Shown here piece by piece: positions 33,334-41,617 of a DNA stretch of 64,000 nucleotides; the stretch's first letter is position 1; every line of letters starts with the position of its first letter. This DNA is from Pontibacter sp. SGAir0037 (GTDB lineage: Bacteria > Bacteroidota > Bacteroidia > Cytophagales > Hymenobacteraceae). A program made the position numbers and the translations under genes. The notes under the pieces are model-generated. The model was not told where the DNA came from. It did no database searches and was given only the letters and a program-made list of their open reading frames with translations. Location of the stretch: the NCBI RefSeq assembly GCF_005491705.1, contig NZ_CP028092.1:4960001-5024000 (forward strand). The letters are read 5' to 3'.

Positions 33334-34242
33334 ATGAGCATTTTACAAGATATAAAAGATTCTTTCCGGCAGCCCAATAATACACTAAAGCAACTCATTC
33401 TTATTAATGTTATTGTTTTTGTGGTGCTTATTGTGCTGCGTATGCTTCTTACGTTTACAGTAGGGCCTGAAGTGTACGGCAGGTTAATGAGTTTTATTGC
33501 CTTGCCTTCTGATCCGTGGTCTGTGCTGATAAAGCCCTGGACGCTGGTAACCTATTTCTTTACCCACGAAGGTTTTCTACATATTATATTTAATATGCTT
33601 AACCTGTATTGGTTTGGGCAGTTGGTCCGGGAGTACTTAGGCGATAAGCGCTTGCTAAGCTTATATGTTTTAGGTGGGCTTGCAGGTGGTTTGCTGTTTA
33701 TCCTTTTTTACAACCTGGTGCCTTTTTTTGCAGACAGGTCGGCTTATGCTGTTATGATAGGTGCCTCTGCCAGTGTTTTGGCTGTTGTAGTTGCAGCAGC
33801 CACTTTACTGCCAAACTATACCTTTAATTTAATATTGATAGGCCCGGTAAAGATAAAGTATATTGCGCTGTTCTTAGTTGTGTTGTCTATTTCCGGGGCG
33901 GTCGGAAGCAATGCCGGTGGAAATATTGCCCACTTGGGTGGCGCGTTTTTAGGCTGGATGTTTATCAAGCAGTTGCAGCGCGGTAGCGATCTGGGCAGGC
34001 CTATACATGGTTTATTCGGTTTTGTAACAGGAATATTTAAACGCAGACCTGCTTTAAAAGTAACGCATCGGCGCTCAACAGCATCTGCTCCCTCTAATGG
34101 CAATGTAGCCAGCAGCAGTTATGCAGGTAAACCAAGCCAATTGGAAATAGACCGTATTCTGGACAAAATTTCCAGTTCCGGTTACGAAAGCTTATCCAAA
34201 GAAGAAAAACAAAAGCTCTTCCAGGCCAGCCAGAAAGAATAA
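33334..34242 (+). CDS. rhomboid intramembrane serine protease 2 with C-terminal tail
   Basis: A 302-residue rhomboid with catalytic GASASVLA and AHLGGAFLGW and the HEGFLHIIFNMLNLYWFG segment. After the last helix a cytosolic tail of about 90 residues ends in LEIDRILDKISSSGYESLSKEEKQ, a short conserved helical module of this subgroup (DUF6576 type, from memory). The two adjacent rhomboids share little outside the active-site motifs, so they probably have different substrates. Confidence 0.93.
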   Translation: MSILQDIKDSFRQPNNTLKQLILINVIVFVVLIVLRMLLTFTVGPEVYGRLMSFIALPSDPWSVLIKPWTLVTYFFTHEGFLHIIFNMLNLYWFGQLVREYLGDKRLLSLYVLGGLAGGLLFILFYNLVPFFADRSAYAVMIGASASVLAVVVAAATLLPNYTFNLILIGPVKIKYIALFLVVLSISGAVGSNAGGNIAHLGGAFLGWMFIKQLQRGSDLGRPIHGLFGFVTGIFKRRPALKVTHRRSTASAPSNGNVASSSYAGKPSQLEIDRILDKISSSGYESLSKEEKQKLFQASQKE

Positions 34243-34288
34243 TCTTCGTATCTTTAAGTAAGACAATGTAGAACCTAACTTAAAAGAT

Positions 34289-34630
34289 ATGAAATACTTA
34301 TTTGCGTTTGCACTGATACTAAGCGTGTTTTCCTCTACCAGCGTACTTGCCCAAGAAAGCAAGACAATGACTATAAAAACGAGGAAAAATGTAAGTCCGG
34401 AAGATGTGCTTTATATAATCCGAAGCAACTCAGCAGAAGAGTTTCCTGTGGAGCATGCTTCTTTAAAGACTATTGATTCAGATTGGATTGAAGCGGTTGA
34501 TGTTTTGAAAGATACATCTGCGGTAGAACGCTATGGTGACAAAGGAGCCAATGGCGTTGTGATTATAACCCTGAAGGAAGACGAAGCAGCGGCTAATGAG
34601 TTTTTAAAGAAACTGAAAGAAAGCAAATAG
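34289..34630 (+). CDS. small exported TonB-plug-like protein
   Basis: A 113-residue protein with a signal peptide (cut after VLAQ). The mature part contains IEAVDVLKDTSAVERYGDKG followed by ANGVVIITL, which copies the SusC/TonB-receptor plug motif (I-E-x-V-x-V-L-K-D-A-S-A-x-x-Y-G-x-x-G-A-x-G-V-V). There is no barrel and no TonB box. The same short module occurs at the end of some Bacteroidota M56/BlaR and carboxypeptidase-like proteins. Function unknown; it may interact with TonB or with a receptor. Confidence 0.75.
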   Translation: MKYLFAFALILSVFSSTSVLAQESKTMTIKTRKNVSPEDVLYIIRSNSAEEFPVEHASLKTIDSDWIEAVDVLKDTSAVERYGDKGANGVVIITLKEDEAAANEFLKKLKESK

Positions 34631-34645
34631 AAAAGGAGTAACCGA

Positions 34646-34710
34646 GCATTCCCTATAAAGGCAGAAGGCGCTACTTATTCAGTAGCGCCTTCTGCCTTTA
34701 TAGGGAATGC
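34646..34710. terminator. bidirectional terminator with 30-bp perfect stem
   Basis: Arms 34646-34675 and 34681-34710 are exact reverse complements with a 5-base loop, between the plug-like gene and convergent mdh. Confidence 0.9.
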
Positions 34711-34718
34711 TTCCTTAT

Positions 34719-35657
34719 TTAAGCATTTGCATTGATCTTATCCAGCGCTTCCATTACCTCTTTTACGTGTCCGCGCGAAGTTTCCAGCAACTGTTTCTCT
34801 TCATCGTTTAACTGAAGCTCAATTACTTTTTCGATACCGTTTTTACCTAAAATCACAGGTACGCCGAGGTATACTCCATCAATTCCATATTCGCCTTCCA
34901 GTTTAACGCAAACCGGGAACACGCGGCGCTGATCGCGTACAATAGCCTCAACCATTTGAGCAGCCGCAGAACCTGGTGCATACCAGGCCGAAGTACCCAT
35001 CAGTTTTACCAGTTCGCCGCCACCGTTTTTCGTGCGCTCCACTATAGCGTTCAGTTTGTCTTCTTCAATCAGTTCTGTTACAGGTATACCGCCTACAGTG
35101 GTGTAGCGTGGAAGTGGTACCATGGTGTCGCCGTGGCCACCCATTAATACAGCCTGAATATCTTTCGGAGATACATTAAGTGCCTCTGCTAAAAATGCTC
35201 TGTAGCGTGCTGTATCCAGAATGCCAGCCATACCCATTACACGGGTACGCGGTAATTTAGACGTAATATGAGCCGCATACGTCATCACATCCAACGGATT
35301 GGAAACCACAATAATGATGGCGTTCGGAGAATATTTTATAACATTTTCGGTTACTGACTTTACAATACCCGCGTTGGTTGAGATCAGGTCGTCGCGGGTC
35401 ATGCCTGGCTTGCGTGGCAGGCCGGAGGTTATTACAACCACATCAGAGTCAGCAGTGCGGGAGTAATCGTTCGTAACACCAACAGTGCGTGTGTCATAAA
35501 GGTTTATAGGGGCTTTCTGCCAGATATCAAGCGCTTTGCCCTCGGCAAAACCTTCTTTAATATCCACTAAAACTACTTCGTTCGCGATTTCGCGGTAAGC
35601 AAGAACATCAGCGCATGTAGCGCCTACGTTTCCGGCTCCAACTACGGTTACTTTCAT
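34719..35657 (-). CDS. mdh: malate dehydrogenase
   Basis: A 312-residue NAD-dependent enzyme of the LDH-like MDH type, TCA cycle. Seen are VVGAGNVGATCAD, the substrate loop GLPRKPGMTRDDL, VSNPLDVMTY, the GMAGILDTAR helix and the catalytic histidine in MGGHGDTMVPLPR. The length fits the family. It stands alone, and the spacer to tilS is heptamer element C. Confidence 0.97.
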   Translation of the reverse strand: MKVTVVGAGNVGATCADVLAYREIANEVVLVDIKEGFAEGKALDIWQKAPINLYDTRTVGVTNDYSRTADSDVVVITSGLPRKPGMTRDDLISTNAGIVKSVTENVIKYSPNAIIIVVSNPLDVMTYAAHITSKLPRTRVMGMAGILDTARYRAFLAEALNVSPKDIQAVLMGGHGDTMVPLPRYTTVGGIPVTELIEEDKLNAIVERTKNGGGELVKLMGTSAWYAPGSAAAQMVEAIVRDQRRVFPVCVKLEGEYGIDGVYLGVPVILGKNGIEKVIELQLNDEEKQLLETSRGHVKEVMEALDKINANA

Positions 35658-35762
35658 TATCGGATATGCTTTAGTTATTGGTTTGAGGATCGATTAACTA
35701 TTGTAAAAATATAGAAAAAAACTATTACGATGCAGGGAAAAGTAAAAGTATTCTTTGGTACT

Positions 35763-35883
35763 GGACATAAGACACAGGATACAAGATTTTTTAAATGTAT
35801 GGGTATATTAAGGATAAACAACTTATCCGCCTCTTCCTGGCATACTTTAGTCCTTTGTCTTAAGTCATGTGTCTTGTGTCCTT
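35763..35883. repeat. heptamer inverted-repeat element C
   Basis: Left arm 35763-35790 contains units ACATAAG, ACACAGG, ATACAAG. The right arm (35848-35883) on the minus strand reads ACACAAG, ACACATG, ACTTAAG, ACAAAGG. The arms match at about 19 of 24 positions. The right arm runs into the end of tilS and supplies its last five codons and stop (stop at 35865-35867). Confidence 0.75.
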
Positions 35884-37202
35884 GAAAAAACTATCTCCAG
35901 CACCCGCTCTGTTTTGTCGGTTACTTTAAAGCGGTTGTCCAGCCGCTGCCCCACAATCCAGGCAATCGACTGTTCTGATACTAGTACCAGTGTTTGAGGT
36001 TTAAGGTTAGCAGGTACTTTCTTATCAATCAGGAAATCACTTACTTTCTTTTTTCCGTTCATGCCCAGCGGTACAAACCAGTCGCCTTCCTGCCAGTTTC
36101 GGAGCTTCAGAGGAAACCTAAGCTGATCAGCATCCAGAGCAGCTACATGGGGTTTGGTATTGAGTTTATACTTAGCCGCATCCATATAGCGAAGTGTTAG
36201 GCGGATATGCTCTCTTTGTATTTGTGTCTGGCCTTCTTCTATGGTTATACTTCCAAAGGTGGCGAGGTTGCGGGGGGTAATAACCAACTGGTCCCGGTCT
36301 TTTATAAGTGTATGGCTTGGGGAATGAAACTGTTTGCCTGATATGCCTTCCAGGGCTTCTGTCAGCTCCAGTACTACACTGTAGCTGAAGTTGTAAGGGC
36401 GCAGCAGCTCGTGCAGCACAACAGGTAGCCCGGTCGCATCCTTTAGCGGAAGAAGGTGGAGGTAGGTGGCATCGGCTTCTGTGCGCAGTGCCTGCTGCCC
36501 GAGCTGCTGGATATAGGCGCCCACAATTGCTTCGGCATGGCTAACCCGCTCGGCTGTCTGTTGCATCGTTTCTTCCAGGTTTGGGTTTATCTCTTTTAGA
36601 ACGGGAATTACCTCATGCCTGATTTTGTTACGCTGGTACTTGGTGGTTTCGTTGGAGCTGTCTTCACGCCAGATCAGCTTGTTAGATGTTACAAAGTCGT
36701 AGATATCGTCTTTGGTAACAGAAAGCATGGGGCGTATAATATGGCCGTTTTGGGGCGGAATGCCGTGCAGGCCAGCTATACCTGTTCCTTTTGTCAGGTG
36801 GAGCAATATGGTTTCGGTCGTATCGTTGCTATGGTGGGCCGTGGCAATGTAATCGTAGCCTTCTTGCTGGCGTATTTGCTCAAACCAGTTGTAGCGCAAG
36901 GTTCGGGCAGCCATTTGTATCGAAAGTTTCTCCTGTTCAGCAAATGCTTTGGTGTTGAAATTTTCGGTAAAGAATGGTACATCATACTTTTTGGCCAGCT
37001 TTTTGACGAATAACTGATCGGCTTCTGCGTCTTCGGCTCTTAACCCGAAGTTACAGTGTGCCAGGGCAAACGTATATTTTAGCTTATGCAGCAGCTCGCA
37101 CAGCACAACGGAATCAATGCCGCCACTTACGGCAGCTAAAATTTTGCTTTCGGGCTGGCAAAGCTGGTGCGCCTGGATAAAACCTGAAACTTTCTGAAGC
37201 AT
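35865..37202 (-). CDS. tilS: tRNA(Ile)-lysidine synthase
   Basis: A 445-residue N-type PP-loop ATPase that changes C34 of tRNA-Ile(CAU) to lysidine; essential. The PP-loop SGGIDS (26-31) is intact, with TAHHSNDTTET and NKIRHEVIP downstream and the TilS C-terminal domain (NWQEGDWFVPLG, KKVSDFLID) at the end. The final residues RTQDT are encoded by heptamer repeat units, so the C-terminus was probably rewritten by element C. The start lies 45 bases from element D. Confidence 0.95.
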   Translation of the reverse strand: MLQKVSGFIQAHQLCQPESKILAAVSGGIDSVVLCELLHKLKYTFALAHCNFGLRAEDAEADQLFVKKLAKKYDVPFFTENFNTKAFAEQEKLSIQMAARTLRYNWFEQIRQQEGYDYIATAHHSNDTTETILLHLTKGTGIAGLHGIPPQNGHIIRPMLSVTKDDIYDFVTSNKLIWREDSSNETTKYQRNKIRHEVIPVLKEINPNLEETMQQTAERVSHAEAIVGAYIQQLGQQALRTEADATYLHLLPLKDATGLPVVLHELLRPYNFSYSVVLELTEALEGISGKQFHSPSHTLIKDRDQLVITPRNLATFGSITIEEGQTQIQREHIRLTLRYMDAAKYKLNTKPHVAALDADQLRFPLKLRNWQEGDWFVPLGMNGKKKVSDFLIDKKVPANLKPQTLVLVSEQSIAWIVGQRLDNRFKVTDKTERVLEIVFSRTQDT

Positions 37203-37246
37203 AAGACAGTTGCTGAAATTTATTTATAATTTTGATTTTTAAAGTA

Positions 37247-37391
37247 TTTAGAAGCTAGACGTTAGATACTAGATGTAAAGACATCTGCCAGTAATATAGT
37301 TGTCCCTGATTTTTTAATAGTCAGTGATACTGAGGTTTGTATTGTTTTACGTCTAAAATCTAGGTTCTAAAATCTATTATCTATTTTCTAA
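37247..37391. repeat. heptamer inverted-repeat element D
   Basis: The clearest period-7 case. Left arm 37247-37280: TTAGAAG, CTAGACG, TTAGATA, CTAGATG. Right arm 37345-37391 on the minus strand: TTAGAAA, ATAGATA, ATAGATT, TTAGAAC, CTAGATT, TTAGACG. The unit is nTAGAnn. The right arm touches the ATG of the OstA-like gene; the 64-base centre is unique. It sits between divergent genes and must overlap or adjoin both promoters. Confidence 0.85.
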
Positions 37392-39164
37392 ATGAACATC
37401 ACAAAAGTACTGTATTCTCTTGTCTTTGCTTTGTTTTCTCTGCTTTCTCTGTCGGTTTCGGCACAGCAGCAGTTGCAGCGGCAAAAACAACAGCAGACGC
37501 AACAGCCACAGCGGCAAACACAACGACCGCAGCAGCAGTTACCTGCCCAGGAAAATAACAAGGTAGATTTAATAAACGCAGATAGTCTGAAAGGCGGTAC
37601 CTATAATGGGCAGCAGGTAGACAGGCTATTGGGAAATGTAGTGTTTAAGCAGCGCGATACCTTTCTGCACGCAGACTCTGTGTACCAGTACAGAGGAACG
37701 GAGATGCTGGAGGCTTTTAGCAATGTACGTATTCTGCAGGGCGACACACTTACCATGACCGGGGATCGTGCAACGTATGACGGTACAAAACGAACGGCCA
37801 GAATGACCGGAAACGTAGTGATGCGGGATCCGCAGATGACGCTTACTACGCCAAGCCTCGACTATGACCTGAACAGTCGTGTGGCTGTGTATACAGAAGG
37901 AGGTACCATAGTGGATCCGGAGAACCGCCTTCAAAGCCGTCGTGGAACTTACGATACCCAGACCAAAACTTTCACTTTTCAGCAGAATGTAAAAGTCTTC
38001 TCGAAAGACTACAACATAACAGCTGAGAATATGCGCTATAACACACTCAGCAAGATCGTGTTTTTCCAGGGACCTACCTTTATCAAAGGGAAGCAGGGCG
38101 ATTTGTATGCCGAAGAAGGTACTTATAATACCATTACTAAAATTTCTAATTTCGGGCGCAATGCCTACATATTAACTCCCGAGTACAGGTTGGGAGGCGA
38201 TAAGTTGCACTACAACGAAAGTACCGGCTATGGGTATGCCGAAAAGAATGTTACATTGCGTTCTTTAAAAGATGATGTGATTATCCGCGGACGGGTAGGC
38301 CGCTACTGGCGCCAGAGGGGGTATGCCAAAGTATATGGTAATCCGGTTATGGAGTCTATCATGGACAATGATACCCTTTTTATGGCTGCCGACACGCTGA
38401 TTTCGCAGGAAGCTGTAAAGCCTGGCGACCCGAGTATGCTATACGCCTTTAAAGATGTGCGCATTTTCAAAAAAGACTTACAAGGCACCTGCGACTCGCT
38501 CAGCTTTAACCGTACCGACTCTGTTATGTACATGAATACATTGCCTGTATTGTGGAGTGAAGGCAGCCAGATGGTATCTGACACCATTCGCATCCACCTG
38601 CGCAACAAGAACATCGATAAAATGTACATGTTCAGCAATGCCTTTATCGCTTCTGAGGATTCTATCAAAAACTACAACCAGGTGAAAGGACGCAACATGG
38701 TAGCCCACTTCCAGAATGGCGACCTGCGGCGTGTGGATGTAAACGGGAATGGCGAAAGCTTATACTTTGCCCTGGAAGGAGATTCGTTGCTGACAGGAAT
38801 GAATAAGGCAATCTGTAGCGATATGGTGCTGCGGTTTGCAGAAAATAAACTGAAAACTATTTCGTTTCTGGTGGACGCAGACGCCGATTTTATTCCGCCC
38901 CATGAACTGAAAAAAGACGATAAACAGCTGGAAGGCTTTTCGTGGCTTGCTGATTTCAGGCCCGCAAAAAAAGATATTTACACCAAACCCGCTAAAAAAG
39001 AGCGGCCTCCTGTTGCCCGTCCGGCACAGGCACAACCTGATTCCAGGCAGGCTCCTGCCAGAAATCAGGCGCAGGGGCAACCCGGCAGTAAGGCTCAGCA
39101 GCAGGGGCCAACCCGCTCTAACAGCAGGCCGGCGAGTACCGGTAATTTAAGACGAGGAAACTAA
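37392..39164 (+). CDS. OstA-like periplasmic protein (LptA fold)
   Basis: A 590-residue exported protein. After the signal peptide comes a Gln-rich linker (residues about 25-55), then repeated OstA/LptA jellyroll strands from about 60 to 430 (NVVFKQRDTFLHADSVYQYRG, GDRATYDGTKRTARMTGNV, AENMRYNTLSK). The last 60 residues are Pro/Gln/Arg-rich and disordered. It probably carries LPS across the periplasm to the LptD-like protein at 10.4 kb. The family is known from Bacteroidota as OstA-like; length is large because several LptA-type units are joined. Confidence 0.85.
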   Translation: MNITKVLYSLVFALFSLLSLSVSAQQQLQRQKQQQTQQPQRQTQRPQQQLPAQENNKVDLINADSLKGGTYNGQQVDRLLGNVVFKQRDTFLHADSVYQYRGTEMLEAFSNVRILQGDTLTMTGDRATYDGTKRTARMTGNVVMRDPQMTLTTPSLDYDLNSRVAVYTEGGTIVDPENRLQSRRGTYDTQTKTFTFQQNVKVFSKDYNITAENMRYNTLSKIVFFQGPTFIKGKQGDLYAEEGTYNTITKISNFGRNAYILTPEYRLGGDKLHYNESTGYGYAEKNVTLRSLKDDVIIRGRVGRYWRQRGYAKVYGNPVMESIMDNDTLFMAADTLISQEAVKPGDPSMLYAFKDVRIFKKDLQGTCDSLSFNRTDSVMYMNTLPVLWSEGSQMVSDTIRIHLRNKNIDKMYMFSNAFIASEDSIKNYNQVKGRNMVAHFQNGDLRRVDVNGNGESLYFALEGDSLLTGMNKAICSDMVLRFAENKLKTISFLVDADADFIPPHELKKDDKQLEGFSWLADFRPAKKDIYTKPAKKERPPVARPAQAQPDSRQAPARNQAQGQPGSKAQQQGPTRSNSRPASTGNLRRGN

Positions 39165-39194
39165 TGAGGTTGTTTAAAGCCAATAATTTTCAGA

Positions 39195-39226
39195 TTTGTA
39201 TTTCATACAGAAAATCAATAATTTTG
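39195..39226 (+). promoter_or_regulatory. promoter for bamD, nearly leaderless
   Basis: TTTG (39195-39198), 20 bases, then TAATTTTG (39219-39226): a full Bacteroidota promoter. The box ends only seven bases before the bamD ATG, so the transcript would have almost no leader. Confidence 0.6.
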
Positions 39227-39233
39227 CCCGTTC

Positions 39234-40070
39234 ATGAATAGAGGCTTTTTCCATACCGTAGCTTTGTTGGGCTTATTGCTCATCTTTACAAGCTGTAGCA
39301 ATTATCAGAAGCTTTTAAAAAGCAACGATGTTGATAAGAAGTACCAGGCTGCACTCTCTTACTACGAAAAAGAGGATTATACCCGTGCCAATGAACTGTT
39401 GAAGCAGGTAGCTCCTTTAATGACAGGAAGAGTAGAGGCCGAACGTGCTAATTTTGTGTATGCTCACACATACTTTATGCAGGGCGATTATATCTTGGCT
39501 ACGTATCATTTCAAAAACTTTTATGATACCTACCAGCGTAGTGAGTTGGCAGAGCAGGCCATGTTTTTACATGCAAAATCACAGTATTATCAGTCTCCTT
39601 CTCATGAGCAGGACCAGCAAAGCACTTTAGCGGCCCTGGAAGCTTTACAGGAATTTAACGTGCGCTATCCGGGCAGCCAGTATGGCGAGGAAGCCAATCA
39701 ACTGATAGACGAACTGTTCAGGAAGTTGGACAGAAAGGCTTTTGAGAGTGCCCGCTTATACTATTCACTCAGATACTATAAAGCGGCAGTTGTGGCATTT
39801 ACAAACTTTCAGCGCGATTACCCAACTTCTCCGTACAGCGATGAGGCTGGTTATCTGAAAGTTGATGCGCAGTACAGGTATGCAAAAGAAAGTATTGCAA
39901 GTAAACAGGCAGAACGCTACCGCGAAGCAATTGAATTCTATGAAGTGTTCGTAGATCGTTATCCGGAAAGTAAGTTTTTACGTAGTGCCGAACAGGTATA
40001 TGGCAATGTTCTGGAAGAGTTAGAAAGAATAACAAGCAATTCAAATACAGCAACAACACAAAGTAATTAA
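39234..40070 (+). CDS. bamD: outer membrane assembly lipoprotein BamD
   Basis: A 278-residue lipoprotein (lipobox FTSC, Cys near residue 22) made of TPR helices: KYQAALSYYEKEDYTRANELL, FMQGDYILATYHFKNF, YYKAAVVAFTNFQRDYPTSPY and FVDRYPESKF. This is the YfiO/BamD type, a partner of BamA in barrel insertion. It starts a gene run bamD-rpoZ-coaBC-porD-like-recN. Confidence 0.93.
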   Translation: MNRGFFHTVALLGLLLIFTSCSNYQKLLKSNDVDKKYQAALSYYEKEDYTRANELLKQVAPLMTGRVEAERANFVYAHTYFMQGDYILATYHFKNFYDTYQRSELAEQAMFLHAKSQYYQSPSHEQDQQSTLAALEALQEFNVRYPGSQYGEEANQLIDELFRKLDRKAFESARLYYSLRYYKAAVVAFTNFQRDYPTSPYSDEAGYLKVDAQYRYAKESIASKQAERYREAIEFYEVFVDRYPESKFLRSAEQVYGNVLEELERITSNSNTATTQSN

Positions 40071-40081
40071 TTATTAGATAT

Positions 40082-40408
40082 ATGGCATCAGTTCCTTCAT
40101 CCATTATTACACGCAACATGGCCGACTTTGCAAAGCAAACCGGTAACGTATATATGTCTGTGGCTGTAATCTCTAAAAGAGCAAACCAGATTTCAGTTAA
40201 ACTGAAAGAGGAGTTGAATTCTAAGCTGGCTGAGTTTGCAACAACAGTAGATAACCTGGAAGAGGTTTTCGAAAACCGTGAGCAAATCGAAATTTCCAAA
40301 TATTATGAGCGTTTACCTAAAGCTACTATTCTGGCAACAGAAGAGTTCTTAGAGAAAAAAGTTTACGTTCGTACACCAGACGACGAAGAAGCAGCCGATA
40401 TATTCTAG
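40082..40408 (+). CDS. rpoZ: RNA polymerase omega subunit
   Basis: A 108-residue omega/Rpb6-type subunit of the Bacteroidota form: SIITRNMADFAKQTGNVYMSVAVISKRANQI is the conserved core that clamps the beta' subunit. It lies 11 bases after bamD and 5 bases before coaBC, the usual rpoZ-coaBC neighbourhood. Confidence 0.9.
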   Translation: MASVPSSIITRNMADFAKQTGNVYMSVAVISKRANQISVKLKEELNSKLAEFATTVDNLEEVFENREQIEISKYYERLPKATILATEEFLEKKVYVRTPDDEEAADIF

Positions 40409-40413
40409 AGCGC

Positions 40414-40974
40414 ATGCTCCAGGGTAAAAAAATATTAGTTGGGGTTTGCGGAAGTATTGCAGCTTACAAAGCCGCCTTATTAGTACGCCAGCTCATAAAA
40501 GCAGAAGCAGAAGTTCAGGTCATTTTGACGGCTTCTGCTTCTGCTTTTATAACCCCTTTAACACTGTCCACGCTTTCTAAAAGGCCGGTGCTTACTGAGT
40601 TTGTGAAGGATACGCAAGGGGTATGGAATAACCATGTAGAACTGGGGCTGTGGGCCGATGCCATGGTGGTAGCGCCTGCCAGTGCCAATTCTGTGGCCAA
40701 GTTTGCCAATGGCTTTTGCGACAACCTTTTAAGTGCTACTTATTTATCAGCCCGATGTCCTGTTTTTGTAGCTCCGGCCATGGATCTGGATATGTACCAG
40801 CACCCGGCGGTACAGGCAAATTTCAGAAAGCTGCAGGGCTACGGCAATCATATTATTGAAGCGGGATACGGAGAACTGGCAAGCGGGCTGGTGGGGCAGG
40901 GGCGTATGGCAGAGCCAGAGGAAATAGTAGAGGTGCTTCAGAAATTCTTTTCAGCAAGTGGAAAATTCGTTTAG
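40414..40974 (+). CDS. coaBC: phosphopantothenoylcysteine decarboxylase half of CoaBC
   Basis: The flavoprotein (CoaC) half, 186 residues: GVCGSIAAYKAALLVR for FMN binding, the VAPASANSVAKFANG segment and APAMDLDMYQHPA, with the catalytic histidine in NNHVELGLW. It decarboxylates phosphopantothenoylcysteine. In most bacteria it continues without a break into the ligase half; here the frame ends at TAG 40972-40974, and the ligase lies in the +1 frame. Removing one T from the run at 40948-40951 would give one continuous protein of about 400 residues with the joint KFFQQVENSFSGKKVL. Confidence 0.9.
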   Translation: MLQGKKILVGVCGSIAAYKAALLVRQLIKAEAEVQVILTASASAFITPLTLSTLSKRPVLTEFVKDTQGVWNNHVELGLWADAMVVAPASANSVAKFANGFCDNLLSATYLSARCPVFVAPAMDLDMYQHPAVQANFRKLQGYGNHIIEAGYGELASGLVGQGRMAEPEEIVEVLQKFFSASGKFV

Positions 40975-41617
40975 CGGTAAAAAAGTACTATTAACAGCGG
41001 GTCCAACCTACGAACCTATAGATCCTGTGCGCTTTATAGGGAACCACTCTACCGGTAAAATGGGTTACGCATTAGCAGCGTGTTTTGCAGCGCATGGGGC
41101 ACAGGTGCAGCTGGTATCCGGCCCAACCAACCTGGCGGCTCAGCATCCTGCTATACAGGTAACATCGGTTACAACAGCTGATGAAATGTATGAGGCGGTA
41201 AAGTTATTGGCTGAAGATGCCGATATCTGGGTATTTGCTGCAGCGGTAGCTGATTATAAACCGAAAGTGGCAGCAGATAAAAAGCTAAAGAAATCGGATG
41301 CCGAACTTACCATTGAGCTGGTTAAAAACGTTGATATAGCAGCGGCTTTGGGCAAACAGAAACGCGCCGATCAGTTTTCGGTAGGATTTGCCTTGGAAAC
41401 TGATAATGAAGGGGAGAATGCCAAAGTCAAACTTCAGAAAAAGAACCTGGACATGATTGTGCTGAACTCGCTCCGTGATGCGGGTGCAGGATTCAGGCAT
41501 GAGACAAATAAGATTACTATAATTGAGCAGGAGGCTACTACCTTGTTCAGTTTAAAACACAAAGATGAAGTAGCACAGGATATCGTAAATCTTGTTTGGG
41601 AAAGATTACATGCTTAA
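40958..41617 (+). CDS. coaBC: phosphopantothenate-cysteine ligase half of CoaBC
   Basis: The ligase (CoaB) half, 219 residues: GKKVLLTAGPTYEPIDPVRFIGNHSTGKMG is the nucleotide-binding start, followed by AAAVADYKPK and GFALETDNE and the KKNLDMIVLN motif. The first usable start is GTG 40958, which overlaps the decarboxylase frame by 17 bases, so restart after the TAG is possible. Since both reactions are needed for coenzyme A, either both halves are made separately, ribosomes shift frame, or the extra base is a sequence error. Confidence 0.9.
   Translation: MENSFSGKKVLLTAGPTYEPIDPVRFIGNHSTGKMGYALAACFAAHGAQVQLVSGPTNLAAQHPAIQVTSVTTADEMYEAVKLLAEDADIWVFAAAVADYKPKVAADKKLKKSDAELTIELVKNVDIAAALGKQKRADQFSVGFALETDNEGENAKVKLQKKNLDMIVLNSLRDAGAGFRHETNKITIIEQEATTLFSLKHKDEVAQDIVNLVWERLHA

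Noticed and set aside
40948..40974. Programmed frameshift site in coaBC taken as established
   Set aside because: There is a short T run but no evident stimulator structure or classical slippery heptamer; kept as an open question only.
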